NCBI GenBank assembly: GCA_023101885.1
Contig: JALPQD010000396.1
Span: 124,001-188,000, forward strand
Direction of reading: 5' to 3'
Origin: Typhlomys cinereus
Taxonomy: Eukaryota > Chordata > Mammalia > Rodentia > Platacanthomyidae
Length of the DNA: 64,000 nt
Shown: in pieces, positions 14,009 through 28,200 of the stretch
Layout: every line of letters begins with the position of its first letter
Position numbering within the stretch: position 1 is the first letter of the stretch
The notes under the pieces: generated by a model
Databases searched by the model: none
Seen by the model: only the letters and a program-made list of their open reading frames with translations
What the model was told of the DNA's origin: nothing
Translations under genes and position numbers: made by a program

Positions 14009-16155
14009 CTTAAGGAAAAAAAGATTAAGCACAAATGGAACCAGAAAGCAGTCACATAAGTAAAACCAGTGCCTGGAGTCGATCCTTTCCTGCTTGCGAG
14101 CTGTGAAAAGGAAGTAACACGCACTGGAGGGAACATTGAGATGTAGAGCTTGTTAAGAACCTGTAGGGTTAAACTATCACGGCCCAGATCATACTTCGTC
14201 AGTGAGAGCTACAATAATGAACACGGAATTCGCTTCCTCTTACAAAGGCATCATAGAAAAAACAATACTCACTTTGTAGTGTTAAGTAGCATCATTTGAA
14301 AAAGGAGACGAACAGGTTATACAGCTTTAAATCAGCAATTGGAGAGTCGGCCAGATCATGAGATCTCAGAGACATTGTTAACGACACACAGGAATCTCGT
14401 TTTCTATTCATGTACTATGACTCCTGTTAATACCTTTCTTTTTCTTGACTCTATCTTTGATTTTCACATTTCACATAAACATCTATGAAATTTGACTTCT
14501 TTAATCTACAGATGCCTTAACCTATTTAAACTATATGTCAGGTCAGTAAACATAACTAGTAATGAATGCTCTGGTAAGGAATCTTTTGTAAGAAATTATT
14601 GTAGAAAGTCCTAGGATATACAATTCTCTAGAATCTATTCTTTTAATAGCAATTTTCTGAAAGAAAATTTAAATTGGATGCCACAATAAAAAAAGTATTA
14701 TCTCCAAAGTCTTACCAAGAAGTTGAGTATCTTATATATCTGATTTGTCCAAGAAGTTTACATGCAGAAATGCTGTGATCAAAGTACTTTAAAATGACAC
14801 TTACTAAATGAGAATATTTTCAATGTACTGCAGCTATGATCTGCTTTAAAGCAGTGAGAAAATTAATGTATTAAGTATGATGCTTTTAAACCCCATCATA
14901 TAATTAAATTAAACAAGACTCAACAAGTCTTAGCGTGGTATCTAAGATGAGAGCTATATTTCAGAGTACAGTTTACATGCTTTATGGGTTTACTCATAGC
15001 TTTTAATGTATAAAATTATCTTTGTTTCGACATGAATCTCACTACATCACTAAATAATTCCATCAGAAAAGTACCAATTTGAAGAAATTGTAGGATTTTA
15101 CAGGAAAAAAACATTGCTATTACCTATGTAAAAGAAGCAAAGGAATTTTTACTACATTACAAATGGCAGTTTTTAATGATGTTTTAAAAAGCAGGACTAT
15201 TGAGATATGTAAGAATTAAAAAGAGAGAAAATGTTACTTGGATTTCTTATACTTCTCAAAGTAACTCCACATAAAGCTTTGTTTCTCATACTGATTCCCT
15301 GAACATCACTGAATATAAACAGAGAGATATATAATCAGAGGAAGAAACTGCAGATGTCTCTGTCCTTAACCTAAAAGAAGTTCCATCCCTGACAAGCCTA
15401 TCATAAGCCAAACAGCCCCAGAACAAAGGTGCATTTCTATACCTCACACCAAGTAACACAGCTTAACACAGGACACTCCAGAGCATCAGCAGTGGAAGTC
15501 ACATGTGTGACTGATTAGGGCTATAGCTGCCTAGCATTGAGAAAACTGCATACGGCATATGGTCAGCCAAGAAAGGACCAGAATTCAAAATCTGAAAATG
15601 TGATATGTGAACTGCTTTCAAGCCACTATAAAGTCAAAAGACTCTTGAGTAAAACTATGATCAACAGGGAGGACCATGTTCAGTGAGAGCTGATGAAATG
15701 ACACAGGGAAAGATTTTTAAAAAAACAACAAAAAACTGCCAGGATGGCCAGGGGCAGAACTGCACAGGGAGCACGTGTGAACCTGCACAAGGGCGCGCGT
15801 GTGAGCCTGCGCAGGACACGTGTGTGAGCACGCAAGAGGACAAGGGTGTGAACCTGCACAGGGTACGTGTGTGAGCATGCCCAGGGCACGTGTGTGAGCA
15901 TGCAGGAGGGCAAGGGTGTGAGCATGCAGGAGGGCACGTGTGAACCTGCACGAGGGTGCGCGTGTGAGCCTGCGCAGGACACGTGTGTGAGCACGCAGGA
16001 GGACAAGGGTGTGAACCTGCACAGGGCACGTGTGAATCTGCACAGAGCATGTGTGTAAACCTGCACAGGGCGCACGTGTGAGCCTGCACCAGAACACAAG
16101 CCTATGAAAGTGCACATATACGCAGTCCTCCATTTTTTAAAATATTGTATTTATG

Positions 16156-16210
<55 letters not shown>

Positions 16211-19200
16211 AGAGGGCACTGTATGTCCCTGTGGAAAATCAAAGGTAGCTTCGGGAATCATCCCGGATTGCTTCTACCTCCTTCTTGCTTCACTCTGGGA
16301 TTTCTTAACCTCCGCTCACCAGGGACGGAAAAGCAGGTTGCCACAGTTTCTGCCTGGCATTTTTAAATGGGACCTGGGATCCGAACTCAGGACCTTCTGC
16401 TTGCAAGACAGCGTCTTAACTCCTGAGCCATCTCTCCAGCACAGCAGTCTTCCATTTTGATTGGTCAAAGTAGTAAGTACTGTGCATCTATCACTATACT
16501 GCATGTGACTCAAGTTTATGAGATGTTACCATAAATGCTAAAGTAGCAACTAATATGTTCAATTATATTTATATAGAGAAACAAAAGGCCTAAAATGATC
16601 ACAGTGCAGCCTTACATTATTACTTGAACGAAATCTGTAATTCATTATAGAATGTCAATAGTCTCGAACTACTAAACTATTCTCGTATAAAACACATAAA
16701 TCTCACCTGTATCTGACTTTTCATCCACAGAGTATTTGAAAACCTTCTGTCGCTCTTCAGCTTGATTCCACAGGCTGAGACCTCTAAGGAGCTCGGCAGT
16801 GTCCTTCTGAGAGCAGTGCTGTGCAATCACTTTCTTCTTAATATCCTTGAGTTCCTCGTATGTAAAGTATTCCATTAACATGGGCTGAAAAACCTGCAAA
16901 CGAAACACTCCTAAGTCGATTTTTCAATTAGTTTTAGTTAATTCTACAGTCTCTACTAATGGTAAAAGTACAGTATTACCAACACACATTAAAGAGAAAA
17001 CTTTATTACCATGTATTCAAAACTTGCAAAGAAAAACATTCCTTTCTCTGTGGTTTGTCCAGTTACAAAAATTAAGCCAATACATGATTTTAAAGAACAA
17101 GAAAGTATCCCTGTAACGTAACCAATTTGTTAAAAATGCTTAACCATCCTGTGTGGTTGGACACTTAGTCCAGGTAAACCTCTGGTACGCAACTGGATTC
17201 TAGCAAAGCAGGGCCTTCTACCATAATGAGCATGACACCAGTACGCTGGTTAAGTCGCAATATTACTGATATTCTGAACTATCCAAAATTGCTTCCAGAC
17301 TTTGGATATGTTTGCTCAAATCATTATTTTATTGCAAAGGATCTTGTGAAACTTACCCGAGGAGATTTCTACTGTACAACAAATGGTTCATCCAAACCTC
17401 CAATTTACGGAATTGAAATCTTTAAAGAATTAGACTAGGTTTTAAGTGTCTGTTTCACAGATAACTTGGACGGACATCACAGGTTACAAACACTGTTTGA
17501 TTAGCCCTCTGTTCATTCACTAGCATTAACTACCAAAACGCTTCAAAACGATGCTTTCACTTTTTCAGTAACTGTGATCATGTTCTTAAATATTATTAAA
17601 AGGTCCAACACTGACTGTATACTATAAAGAAAATAATAATCATGATGAAATACCATCAAATATCAATGAAAACACTCAAGCAAGTCAATGCCTTCCACCT
17701 GACTTAATTGCCTTGGAAAGTATTTGGGAAGGCTGTATTTCTTTTTCCTAGTTATATTTTTTAAAAATCAATCTGATTATGAGGTGAAACCATAGTTGAG
17801 AATCAAAACAAGAGCTGGTCTTTCTTTCTTTTTTTTTTTTTTTGGTCTTTTTCTCAAAAGACTTTTCTGCATCTTTAGGATATCCCACATGAACAGATAT
17901 GTCCATCTGTTTTAAGATAAGCCAATGCATATATATTAGGCACAACAGTGATAAATTTATATCATATAATTATTGCCGCGCTCTACCAAAAATAATACTA
18001 AAAAGCTTTAAAATTAGCATATAGAAATGTATTTGAAAATTTACATAGCCTTTTAACAGTTCAGAAAAACCTTTGGGGTTACAATTACTATCATACCACA
18101 GTGTTGACATCTGCAAGAACATTTCTTGAGGCAACAAAATTAATCAATACAAGCAGCAACATTTCTGAAGAAATTAAATTAACACTTTTTTATTCTTCCT
18201 AGGCTTTAATTCTGACCCCAAAAGTCTCTAGAGCTACTTCTCTATCATCTTTTTATACATTATTTTAAAGAAGTTAAGGCACAATTACATTTTTTAAAAA
18301 TTGCAAACTAAATCACAATAAATAAAAACTACACTTACCTCTTCTTCCTCTTTCATGTGAGGAAGAAAATCTCTTGTAAAAGCCTCCAATCTCTCTTTCA
18401 GCTGCTTTGCATAATTTAACTGCTCATATTCATTCTGAAACAACAACCATGTGCTTCATTATAGCCTGCTTGACTACAGGAAGTCAGTGTAACTTTCAAT
18501 CAGTTAAAATCCAACAGAAACCTCAGAACTAAGTAGCGAATCCTCTACTTTTAGGGTAAAAGATGCCCTTAGGGTTGGGGTGCAGCTCAGCAGTAGGGAC
18601 TTGCCTTACATTTGCTCCCCAGCACTACCTCCTACACCAAGTACTGGAAACAAGAAGATTTGATTTTTTTTTATTGACTATAATCTTTTTTTATAATGTC
18701 ATGAAAAAGCTTAAAACTAAGCATCTAGCTCAGAACTTCTGTTCATTTGATTTCTAATTTATATAATACTTATGTGTCATTTCTATCTCTAAACATTTCA
18801 AACTGGATGGAAAATAGGAGGAAACCTGCTAGAAAGATAAAATATGAAGCAGGACAGGAGGGGGAGAGGTCTGGGCAATAAAGAGTAAAAATACGTAAGT
18901 TCATGTTTATGTATGAAAATGTCAGAGAATAAAGAATAACTTTTAAAATCTACTGGGCTGCATCATCACAGAATCTGCTCAAGTAATACAGCATATCTAA
19001 ATTGAAGCTAGCACACTTCGCCTGAAAGAAATTTAAGGTCTAGGAGACTGCTCAGTGATTAAAGCCCCTTCTCTGCAAGCAAAAAGACCTGATTTTGGAT
19101 GCCTAGATCTCAGGTAAAGTTCCTGGTGGAGGTGGTGGCCCACCTGCAATTCTAGGCCTGGAAGGTAGAGCCTGGGAATCCAAGCTGTCCAGCCAGAACA

Positions 19201-22200
19201 GCCCCGGTGGCTGCTCTGGTTCAGGTGCAGACCCAGGCTCACAACAATGAAGTGGAAGATGGATTCAGGATGATTCCTGGTATCGCCCTTGGAGTTTCAC
19301 AAGCACACACACTCACTCATGTTCACCAACCCCATGGAAAGGGCATGTACGCAAGCACGCAAGTACACAAGAATATATGTACCCAATACACACACATAAG
19401 ACAAAAGAAAAAAAATCCCTACATTGATCGCATCATTCTTGTAGGTCGCATACATTAACATCAATACTTCTAGAGACAGAAAACTCACCCACTGCATTTT
19501 GAGGTAAATCATTCTAATTTTAGATAACTTTCAACAGCTAAAAAGTTCTTCCTCATAGGATCTAAAATCACATCTCCCTATAACATCTACAATTCCCAAT
19601 TTTAAAATGTGCAATAAAATGAAATGAACTTTAAAAACATGGAACCATTTACATCTATTGAGTTCTGTACCATTATTATTTACCTAAGATAACATACTCA
19701 ATTATCTCCCAATATTCATTTCTGCTGTCAGTGTGCTCATATAGTTCCTGTAACGGTCTGGACTGTGAGTTTGGATTCTTAGCTGATACTGATGTTGGGG
19801 AAGGTCACAGCGACATCTCTGGCAGTTTGGAGTTTGCTCTCAGTTTCTATGACAGATGTTTAAGCCACCTGCAGTGTCTGCCGCCTGCTGTGCCTCTTCT
19901 GCATACTGGACTGCGTCTCCTCTGGAACTGTAAGCAAACAAATCTCCTTTTTTCCCCCAGAGTTGTGCTTGAGAACATTGTCTCAGTAGCAAGAAAGAGT
20001 AACTGCCACACTTCCGTTCAACTGACATACTAATCATCATCAAATGTGCTTTTCCATAGTCTACTCTGAGTTTAGAACCCATCTATGCCCTCTCCTCCTA
20101 TTTTATTAACAAACTCACTTGAATAACACAAGTAGTTCAAGTCCAACCTATACAGACTAAGCCTTCTTTCCCAACTCTTTTTTTCTTCTCCATATTTTCA
20201 TGCAATCACTATATTCCATCAGTCTTACTTCTCATGTGGTTCTGTGTGCCCTCTCCTTACATTTGTACTAGTTACTACTTTGTTTCAGATTTTACTATGT
20301 AATATATGAACGTGATATAAAATTCAAAGGTCACAAAGGAGCATCCAAAAGAAAAGTCCATCTTCCTTTCCTTCCTACCCAGTTCCCCACCCCCTACTCT
20401 TCTCCCACCACATAGACAGCTATAAATGATTCTCAGTGACTACGGCACTGACTGTTTAATAATGGTTCTCTGGCTGTCAGTCCTTCCTTCAACCCATCTT
20501 CTTTACTGCTAAATCATCCTTCTTTCCTTTTTGTTTTTTTTTTGAATGTGTATATGTATGTGTGTGCCTGATATGTAGAGGTATTTCAGAGGGCACTGTG
20601 GAGGCCCAAGGGTGAGCCAAGGGGGTCCCAAGAGATTGTTCTACTTCCTGTTTACTTCACTCTGGGATTACTCAAACTCCACCTTCCAGAACCAGAATTA
20701 CAGGGCACTGCCATTTCCACCTGGCATTCTCTGGTGTTTTAACATGGCATCCGAACTCAAGTCCTTCTACTTGCAAGACAAGAGTCTTAACCCCTGAGCT
20801 ACCTCTCCTGCCCATAGTGCTAGTTTTCTAAGCAAAAAGTAGCATAGTGGGTTTATGGAGTTGTAACTTATATCTATGTTTAATGAACCAGAAGAAAAAT
20901 AAACTCTGATTAAATTTCAAATCTTTCAATACAGTGATCCTCTAAATCCTCTTTTCAACTAGTTCGCATCGTTTACTCTGTCCTTAGCCTCTTACTACAG
21001 TTTTAACAAGAATCCTGCCAAGTAAGTCTAGCAAAAATGTACCCTTGGTATGTGACTATCTCAACTAAATTCCTCACAACAGCCCGCACCCCACGATTCC
21101 ACTGACTTACTCCTGGCCCACCTGCAGCAAAACCCTGAAGCACTGACCCAGCAAGAACCCCCATCCTCCTCCTCCATGCTTCTCAATAAATTTCCACTGC
21201 TGGCCCTTCGCCGTCCACTCTAAACCCCACTTGTCCTTGTCTTCTTACTGCAAGCCCCCACGGCGGCCATTTCTCTTCAGGAACCTTCCTAGCCATCTTG
21301 TGTAAGACAACACTTGAGTAGGAGCCTGTGGAGGCCCAAGGGTGACATCCAGAATCATCCTGACTTGCTCTGCCTCCCCACTGCTTTGTTCGGGGGTTGA
21401 CCAGACTCTTCTTTCCGGGGCTGCAACTACAGGCCACCACCATTTCTGCCCAGCATTTTTATGTGGGATCTGGAAATCCAAACTCAAGTTCTTTTGGCTT
21501 TCAAGGCAAAGGCTTTAGTCCCTGAGTCTCCTTCCTAGCCCCTTCCTAACCATCTTTAATGAGCAAAATATTACTTTTCCTTAAAATAATAGTGTAAGTT
21601 GAAGAAAATCTGCCAATGGCATAACAACAGAACAACTTGTAGTAGTATAAGCTAATTTTTTCAACTCACCTTAACATTCTTCAGTCCCTTTTCAAAGAGA
21701 CTAAGCATTTCAGAGAGTTTATTGTCAGAATGAACATTATAAATGGTCTGGCTGCGTTGCTGAAGTAAACCAATAATGTATTCATTTTCAATCTGCTCAT
21801 GCATTTTGAACTCTTTGAAAGTAGCATACAAAGACTGCAGAAGAGCACGGAAGTCATTGTTGTTGGAAAAGTTGGTTTTAGAAAGCTGAATGAAAATTTG
21901 GAAAGAAAGATACATACAATAAATGCATAAGAAATAAAATGATATGACAATAAGAATGCATGTTTAAACTTTCCACACAGCAAGATTTTTGCCTTGTATT
22001 GGTTGCATTAAAGCACAAACGAAGAAAACTTCTAGCAACAACTTACAGGAGGAGGGACTGCATCCAAGAATTTGATACAGGAAACAAAGTGCACACGGAA
22101 GTCACATAGCTTCTTTAAATAAGAGAAACATATCCAAGTCCCACCAAAGCTAAAATTTCATTGTTCTGTGTGTCATAAATACAGGTAAGTATACCAGAGA

Positions 22201-25200
22201 CATACCTACAAATTAAAAAAATGAGGCAGCGTGGTTTCTTTCTTCTTTGTTCAAAATGTTCTTTATGTTACTGCATTACTTGTACAATTTAAAAATTGGA
22301 AAACACTGCACCATGATAAACTTAAACTTTACTATCAAGATGAAACTAATCTGCTCAGGAAATAAGTATAAAATATTAAATTATTTAAACGTTATTAGAT
22401 AATTTAAGAGAGCTATATTTTTAATAAAAACTTGAACAGTTAACAGTTTATATATTTTTAAAAATCACCTCATTGGGGCTAGAGGCAGTGTGGAACCCAG
22501 TAGACCAGAACATGTAAAAGTCAAGTCCGGCTGAGGGAAAGACACAAGTCAGTAGAAATAGGGAGCAAGTGCTAGAGAAGCACGAGGACGTCCCTAGCAC
22601 AAACACCAGGAAGTAAAGGGCCCTGGGGACGGTAGCCCCCAAGCTGAAAAAATAACCTGCAAACTCAAAGTTTCTCGAAACAGCGCCAAACAGAAAAACT
22701 ACTTACCGCCTGGAAAACACCCACCCCCAAACCAGTCCCAGGATTATTCAGTACCATCCTGCAGACCATGCAGACGGAGACCAGCCCCTTCCCCAACTGT
22801 TAAAAACTCAGAGAGTCCCCTTCCTGGTGAGGCAGTTCCCACACTCCGGCTGGAGCTTGCTGTCACCCCTCACTGGCCTACTGCAGGTCAATCTGCTCTG
22901 CTGAGGTCAGCGCTCCAGTCCTTTCTCCCCCTTTTTCCTACAACCATCATTTACTTTTATTCTAGTATTCAGCAAGGAAAAAAATCCTATTCCAATATAG
23001 TCCTAGGCTTCACAATTAGTGACAAATTAAAATCTATTATTTAAAATACACATATCAAGAAATTTGCTTCAAGTTAAAATTCAAAATAATATTCAAATCC
23101 TCCATTACCTACATTAAATCTACCTTCTGTTGCTTCCATTCTAATTTCAAAATTCATTTTAAAGCATTTAGGAAGGAATTAGGTTAAAGCCTTCAACAAG
23201 TAGATAATTAAAAGCCAAGTGCTTCTAACACCATATTCCTCAGAGACTTGCTTTCTGAAATCTGGTCTTCCATTCCTACAGTGGGGGCAGTTGAAGCTGT
23301 CAGACAGTCTCAGTGAGAACTGTGGCCTGTGGATTCAGCAGGGAGATGAATGCAAACTCCTAGAGTAAAACCAATCCACACCTAACAAAATTAACTTCTG
23401 CCTCCATAAGGCAGCACACATTGGCGTTAAGATCTGGAGAGCCAATCCTAGAGTCAGATTCCTAAATGAAATCCCACCCCTACCATTCACTTAGCTGTAT
23501 AGTTTTTCTCTTTCAAAGTCTTTGCTTCTGTTTGGTGGGAACGGAAATAAAATATCTATAATTTACATGTTTGTGTGGCGCTTTAGGATTATATCACCTT
23601 TTTGAAAACTAAATATTCATTTTTATAAAATCCATATACTTATAGTTTATTCAAACATTTGCTGAACAAAGCGAAGACCTCTGTCCTACAGAGTTTAGAC
23701 TTTATACTTAAGTAGCACAATGAACAGGTGGTCATAACGCCTGAGTAGATTTACACAATAGGGTTGATAACTTTTTCTGTGCAGAGTCTAACATTTTAAC
23801 TTTCATAGGGCACAGGTCTGTATCAATTACTTAACTCAGTAGGAACAGTACAAAAGAAATCATAGACAATATTTAAGTAAGTGAATGTGGCTGTATTTCC
23901 ATAAACTTTGAGCTTATGGACAATGAAACAAAATTTGCATGTAATTATGCACTATATATAATTAGCAAGCCATATTCTTTTATCTTCAACTACACAACAT
24001 AAAAATAATTAAGCCATTCGGGGCATTTTTGATGACACTCATATTGTTGCTTTTAAGAATGTTCACAAGTGTCGCACCAGATATGAGAGGCCTCATTGGT
24101 GACTAACAGCTGGGAAGAGATTGCAGGGGTGGGTCTTACAACGTCATGGTGTCTCAGTACAGACGCCCCTTCTTAGCCAGGCTATGGTTTGGCCCATCGT
24201 CATTCTTTACGGGTTCAAAAGTAAACAATGTGCTCACATAAGCTAACTATATCTTAAAAGTCGTCAGAAACTTGTTGAATCTTTTAGATTTAACAACAGG
24301 CCAAGGTAAAGACCCCTTTTTAGGCTGCAACTGCAAAGCAAGCTACTACGCCTTTGCAGAGCCACAGAGTACATCAACTCAGCCAGCACGTCACGCTCTC
24401 ATCGCCATACTGCGGTGGCTGCATCCATGAGACAGACTAACAATATTAACTTCATCACAGGGCTCTGAGATGACTTAGTAGGTTAAGGGATGCAAAACAA
24501 AACATATTTCTCTATTTGTTTTTCCTTTACTAACTCTGTATTTAACCCATAATTAGAAAGCTTTAAAACCAGCTTAGTTATTATGAAAAACAGCAAAGAA
24601 ATTTCTCAAAAAAAATTGATATTACTCTGAGATCCACTTCTAAGTATATGGCCTAAGGAAATGAAACAACCCTGCAGGTCTGTCAACAGATGACTGGATA
24701 AAAAAACTGGTATGTACAGAGAGAGGGAAATGCTAACAACCATTGAAAAGAAGGAAACCAAAAAAAAAAAAAAAAGAAGCCCTTTTTTAAAATATGAAAA
24801 TAGGCTGGTGAGGCAGCTTGGCAGGTAAGGTACCTGCTCACAAATCTGGCAATAAGGTGATCCAAGTTCAAGTCCTGGAAGCCTGTGTGGCAGATGGAGA
24901 GAAGTGATTTCCAGAAGTCTCCTCTGGCCCCCCTGGCATGAGCCATGGCACCATGTACATACCCCACTGCTCTCTTTCTCTAATATTAAAAGTTAAAAAA
25001 AAAAAAGAACCGTGCCATTTGCAACATGGAAAACACTGCTGAGTGAAAGGCCCACGAAGAAACATATACACGGCATGGTCTCATGCGTGGGTGCAGCTTT
25101 TAGAAATCTCACTCAGGAAAGCAGCATGATGGCTGCCAAGAGCCGGAAGAAATAGGAAGATGTAAGTCAAAGGGCACAAATTTTCACTTACAAGTTTGCA

Positions 25201-28200
25201 GTAACTAACGTAAGGCCTGGTGCCACTGCATGCACGAGTTACAGCAAAGCCAGCAAAACTGTATCTTTATTTGAAATTTACTAAGGACATCTTTCTTTTT
25301 ATTTGGCCGGTGTTGCCTGTGTCTGTGTACAAGGCACTGTATGTGCCTGTGGAGGCCCAAGGGTGACTTCAGCAATAACCATTGTTTGCTTCTACCTCCT
25401 CTTTGCTTTGCCCTGACCTTTCAGGGTTGGAAATGCAGGCCCCCTCCATACTGCCTAGGGTTATATGTGGTCCTTCTGCTTGCTCCCAGAGCCCTCTATC
25501 AGCCCCTCATCGCCCTCTCTAACCTGTGATACATTTACAGGACCTCCCATGAAAAGCTCAGAGCAGCCAAGGCAGTAGGGACTTTGGAGCCTGCCTATAT
25601 GGAAGGAATACACAACAGTAACAAACGGTAACAGGGTACAGGCTGTATAACAATCACAACTGACTTCCTGTCCCAGACATTGTATCACCTACAATACACA
25701 GACTTGGCTTAAAATTGATGCTGCATAGTTTGGTGTCACTTAAAGCTTGCAGGTTCAGACAGCTATGGAAACACAGCAGAATCCAAATATACCGCCCCAA
25801 ATAAATGTGTACATTCTGCCCATTGGGCCAATGTTTCCATGTGATCAAAAGAGATATGCACCCGCTCAATAAACAGCTTCAGTACACACTATCTGGTCCA
25901 AGGTGCAGAGGTAAGAACTGCCAGCCCACAGGTGAACTGCATTGCACAGATCAGAGTTAGAAGCAAGCGACTAGTGAGGTAAAGAAAAAAGCATGGGCTT
26001 CAGAAGAGAACAAAACTTCCTAAGATTAAAGCTCAGACTCTAATTACTAGCTGGATGGGTTGGGTAAGTTATTTAACCACTAAGACTGCTTCCTCGCTTC
26101 TAACTGAGGGATAATACTCGCCTTAGGAGTTCTTGAGAGGATTAGAGAAATCACGTCAGTACCTAGAACTCATTTAAATTCCCCTTTCCTTCCTCTCCCA
26201 GCTCTCAATTCAATACTCTCTCCACTAAATCCTTTCCAAATGCCAGAAAGTTTTAGCAGGCACGCAGAAACAAGAAAAACAAGGAAATCTGACTATAGAG
26301 CTATATACAAGTTTTAAAAAAGTAATCTATACAAATTATTCTATTTCCTTCTTAGCTTTAGCCATAAAATGCCCTTTTTTTTAACTAAATGATAAACATA
26401 GATGGCATTTTCAGCATCCTTACCTGAAAAACTCAAGCATCTCCTGAGGCCTACACACCATCAAACTTTCTATAACTTCACTATGTGCAATATGGGAGTT
26501 TCCAATTCCTGAGCTCCGTTCTTAGACCACTGTGGGCTGTACTCTTTTTGGTTTCCATGTTAGCATAGGAGTTACTACATAAGTTGTGAGTGCCTGAACA
26601 GCAGTGGATGTAGCCTGCATTGTTCTAGGAAGCTACTATAGGGCAGAAGGGCAGGTGCAAACACTTTAAGCCTCAAGGATGGACAAGAAGGCTGAGAACT
26701 GAGAAGACACGATGCTGAGAATACGCAAGGGACCATATGACTTAGGCTGTGCCAAACCAAAAAGTTTTATTAAAGTAGTTGTCGAGAAAATATGTAACTA
26801 ACTGAAAAGAATCTTACTTGACTCATTTTTAAAAAGTAACTGCATTTTCAAATGTGATCAAATGTTCTCAACTGCAGGAAAGACAAGAAAACAATGAGGG
26901 CCGAATGCGGTAAGAGCAGTCCAAAGCCACTGCTGCCGCGCTGAGTACTCAAGACCAGTCTTGGGCTATGGGACACTGTCTCACAAATGAAAACAAAACA
27001 ATTATGGCTTATTTCTCAAATAAGTATGTGAGTAAATAAAATCGTCATTATTTGAGGAGGTCACAATCTTGGAAATCATAAACCTCCTGGGAAATACTAG
27101 AAAACCTTCACGCACCAGAAAACTTTATGCATTGATAACATTTCCCCTGTAACATCTGAAGACTTGTGGTCTGACTCTCCCCAAGACGAACCGAGAGAAA
27201 ACCTTGCATTGCATTAGTCCTGGCTAACGCGCTCCTGTGCTAACACGGACACCAGGGAGAGTACAGCAAAGGGCACTTGAGCCTTTTTTGATGTTTGAGA
27301 AACCTACCATTTTTTCCCCTTCCTGAAGATAAATGATATTGTCGAACAAATTCAAAAGAAAGAGAAGATAAGAAAAGAGATGGCTAACTGAACGTGCAAG
27401 GTTAGTGAGTTTCAGGGCCGGCTCCCAGCTTACCACTCCTTAGGCCGCCCTGCAGCACACCACAGCCACCGGGCGCTTTCCTACTTGCTGTCTGGCTTTC
27501 AGCCTTCCGACGCCAATCTGAGCGGCAGTTTGGACATGAGGGCTTCGAACAGCTTTTAAAGTAACTGCAAAGCAACCAACTGAGAGGCGCTGCCTGCCCT
27601 ACACAGTCCTGGAACTTAAAACAGCATTGACTCGGGGTATTTTTTTCTTGGTCTTCAAAATGCAGGTGATGGGAAAGAGGCAATAAAATCTGAGACGTCA
27701 AACTACTCGTCTAGGGCGCAACCTCGAATTGAAAACGCTGGGTACCACGCGGCCACCTCCCCGGGCTCCTACGGCCCTGTGTGGCTGCTGACAGTAGCAC
27801 TGTTTTGCTGTGCAATTTCTGAAAACTCAAAAAAAAGTTTATTTCTCTCTCGAAGCACCAATCGTTTCGCGGCTGCTTGGTTCGTCTTCACAAGAAACAA
27901 GACTGCGCAAAGTTTCACCGAGAGCCTTGAGACTTCCCAGTGCGAGGTGACACGGGGGACTCTTAATATCGCCCTAGAATCTGTAGCCAAAGCTCCCCAA
28001 CTCTGCACCGAAGTGCTTCGCGGCTCACGCGGCGCAGGAGCAGCGGCTGCAAACCGCGACCTGCGGGCAAACCAACTTTTCTCGAGGCCCTTGCGCGAGA
28101 GCCGCGCTGAAGAAATAACCACCCCGGGGCCGCTGCAACCTGCACCGGCCCCTCCGGCAGGTCGACGGGAGGGTAAACAAAGGTGGCGGCGGGGAAGGGA

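Noticed and set aside
15661..16133. Cys/His-rich repetitive frames of 138-145 codons
   Set aside because: They are translations of the 22-25-bp minisatellite in several frames, with no start or splice context.
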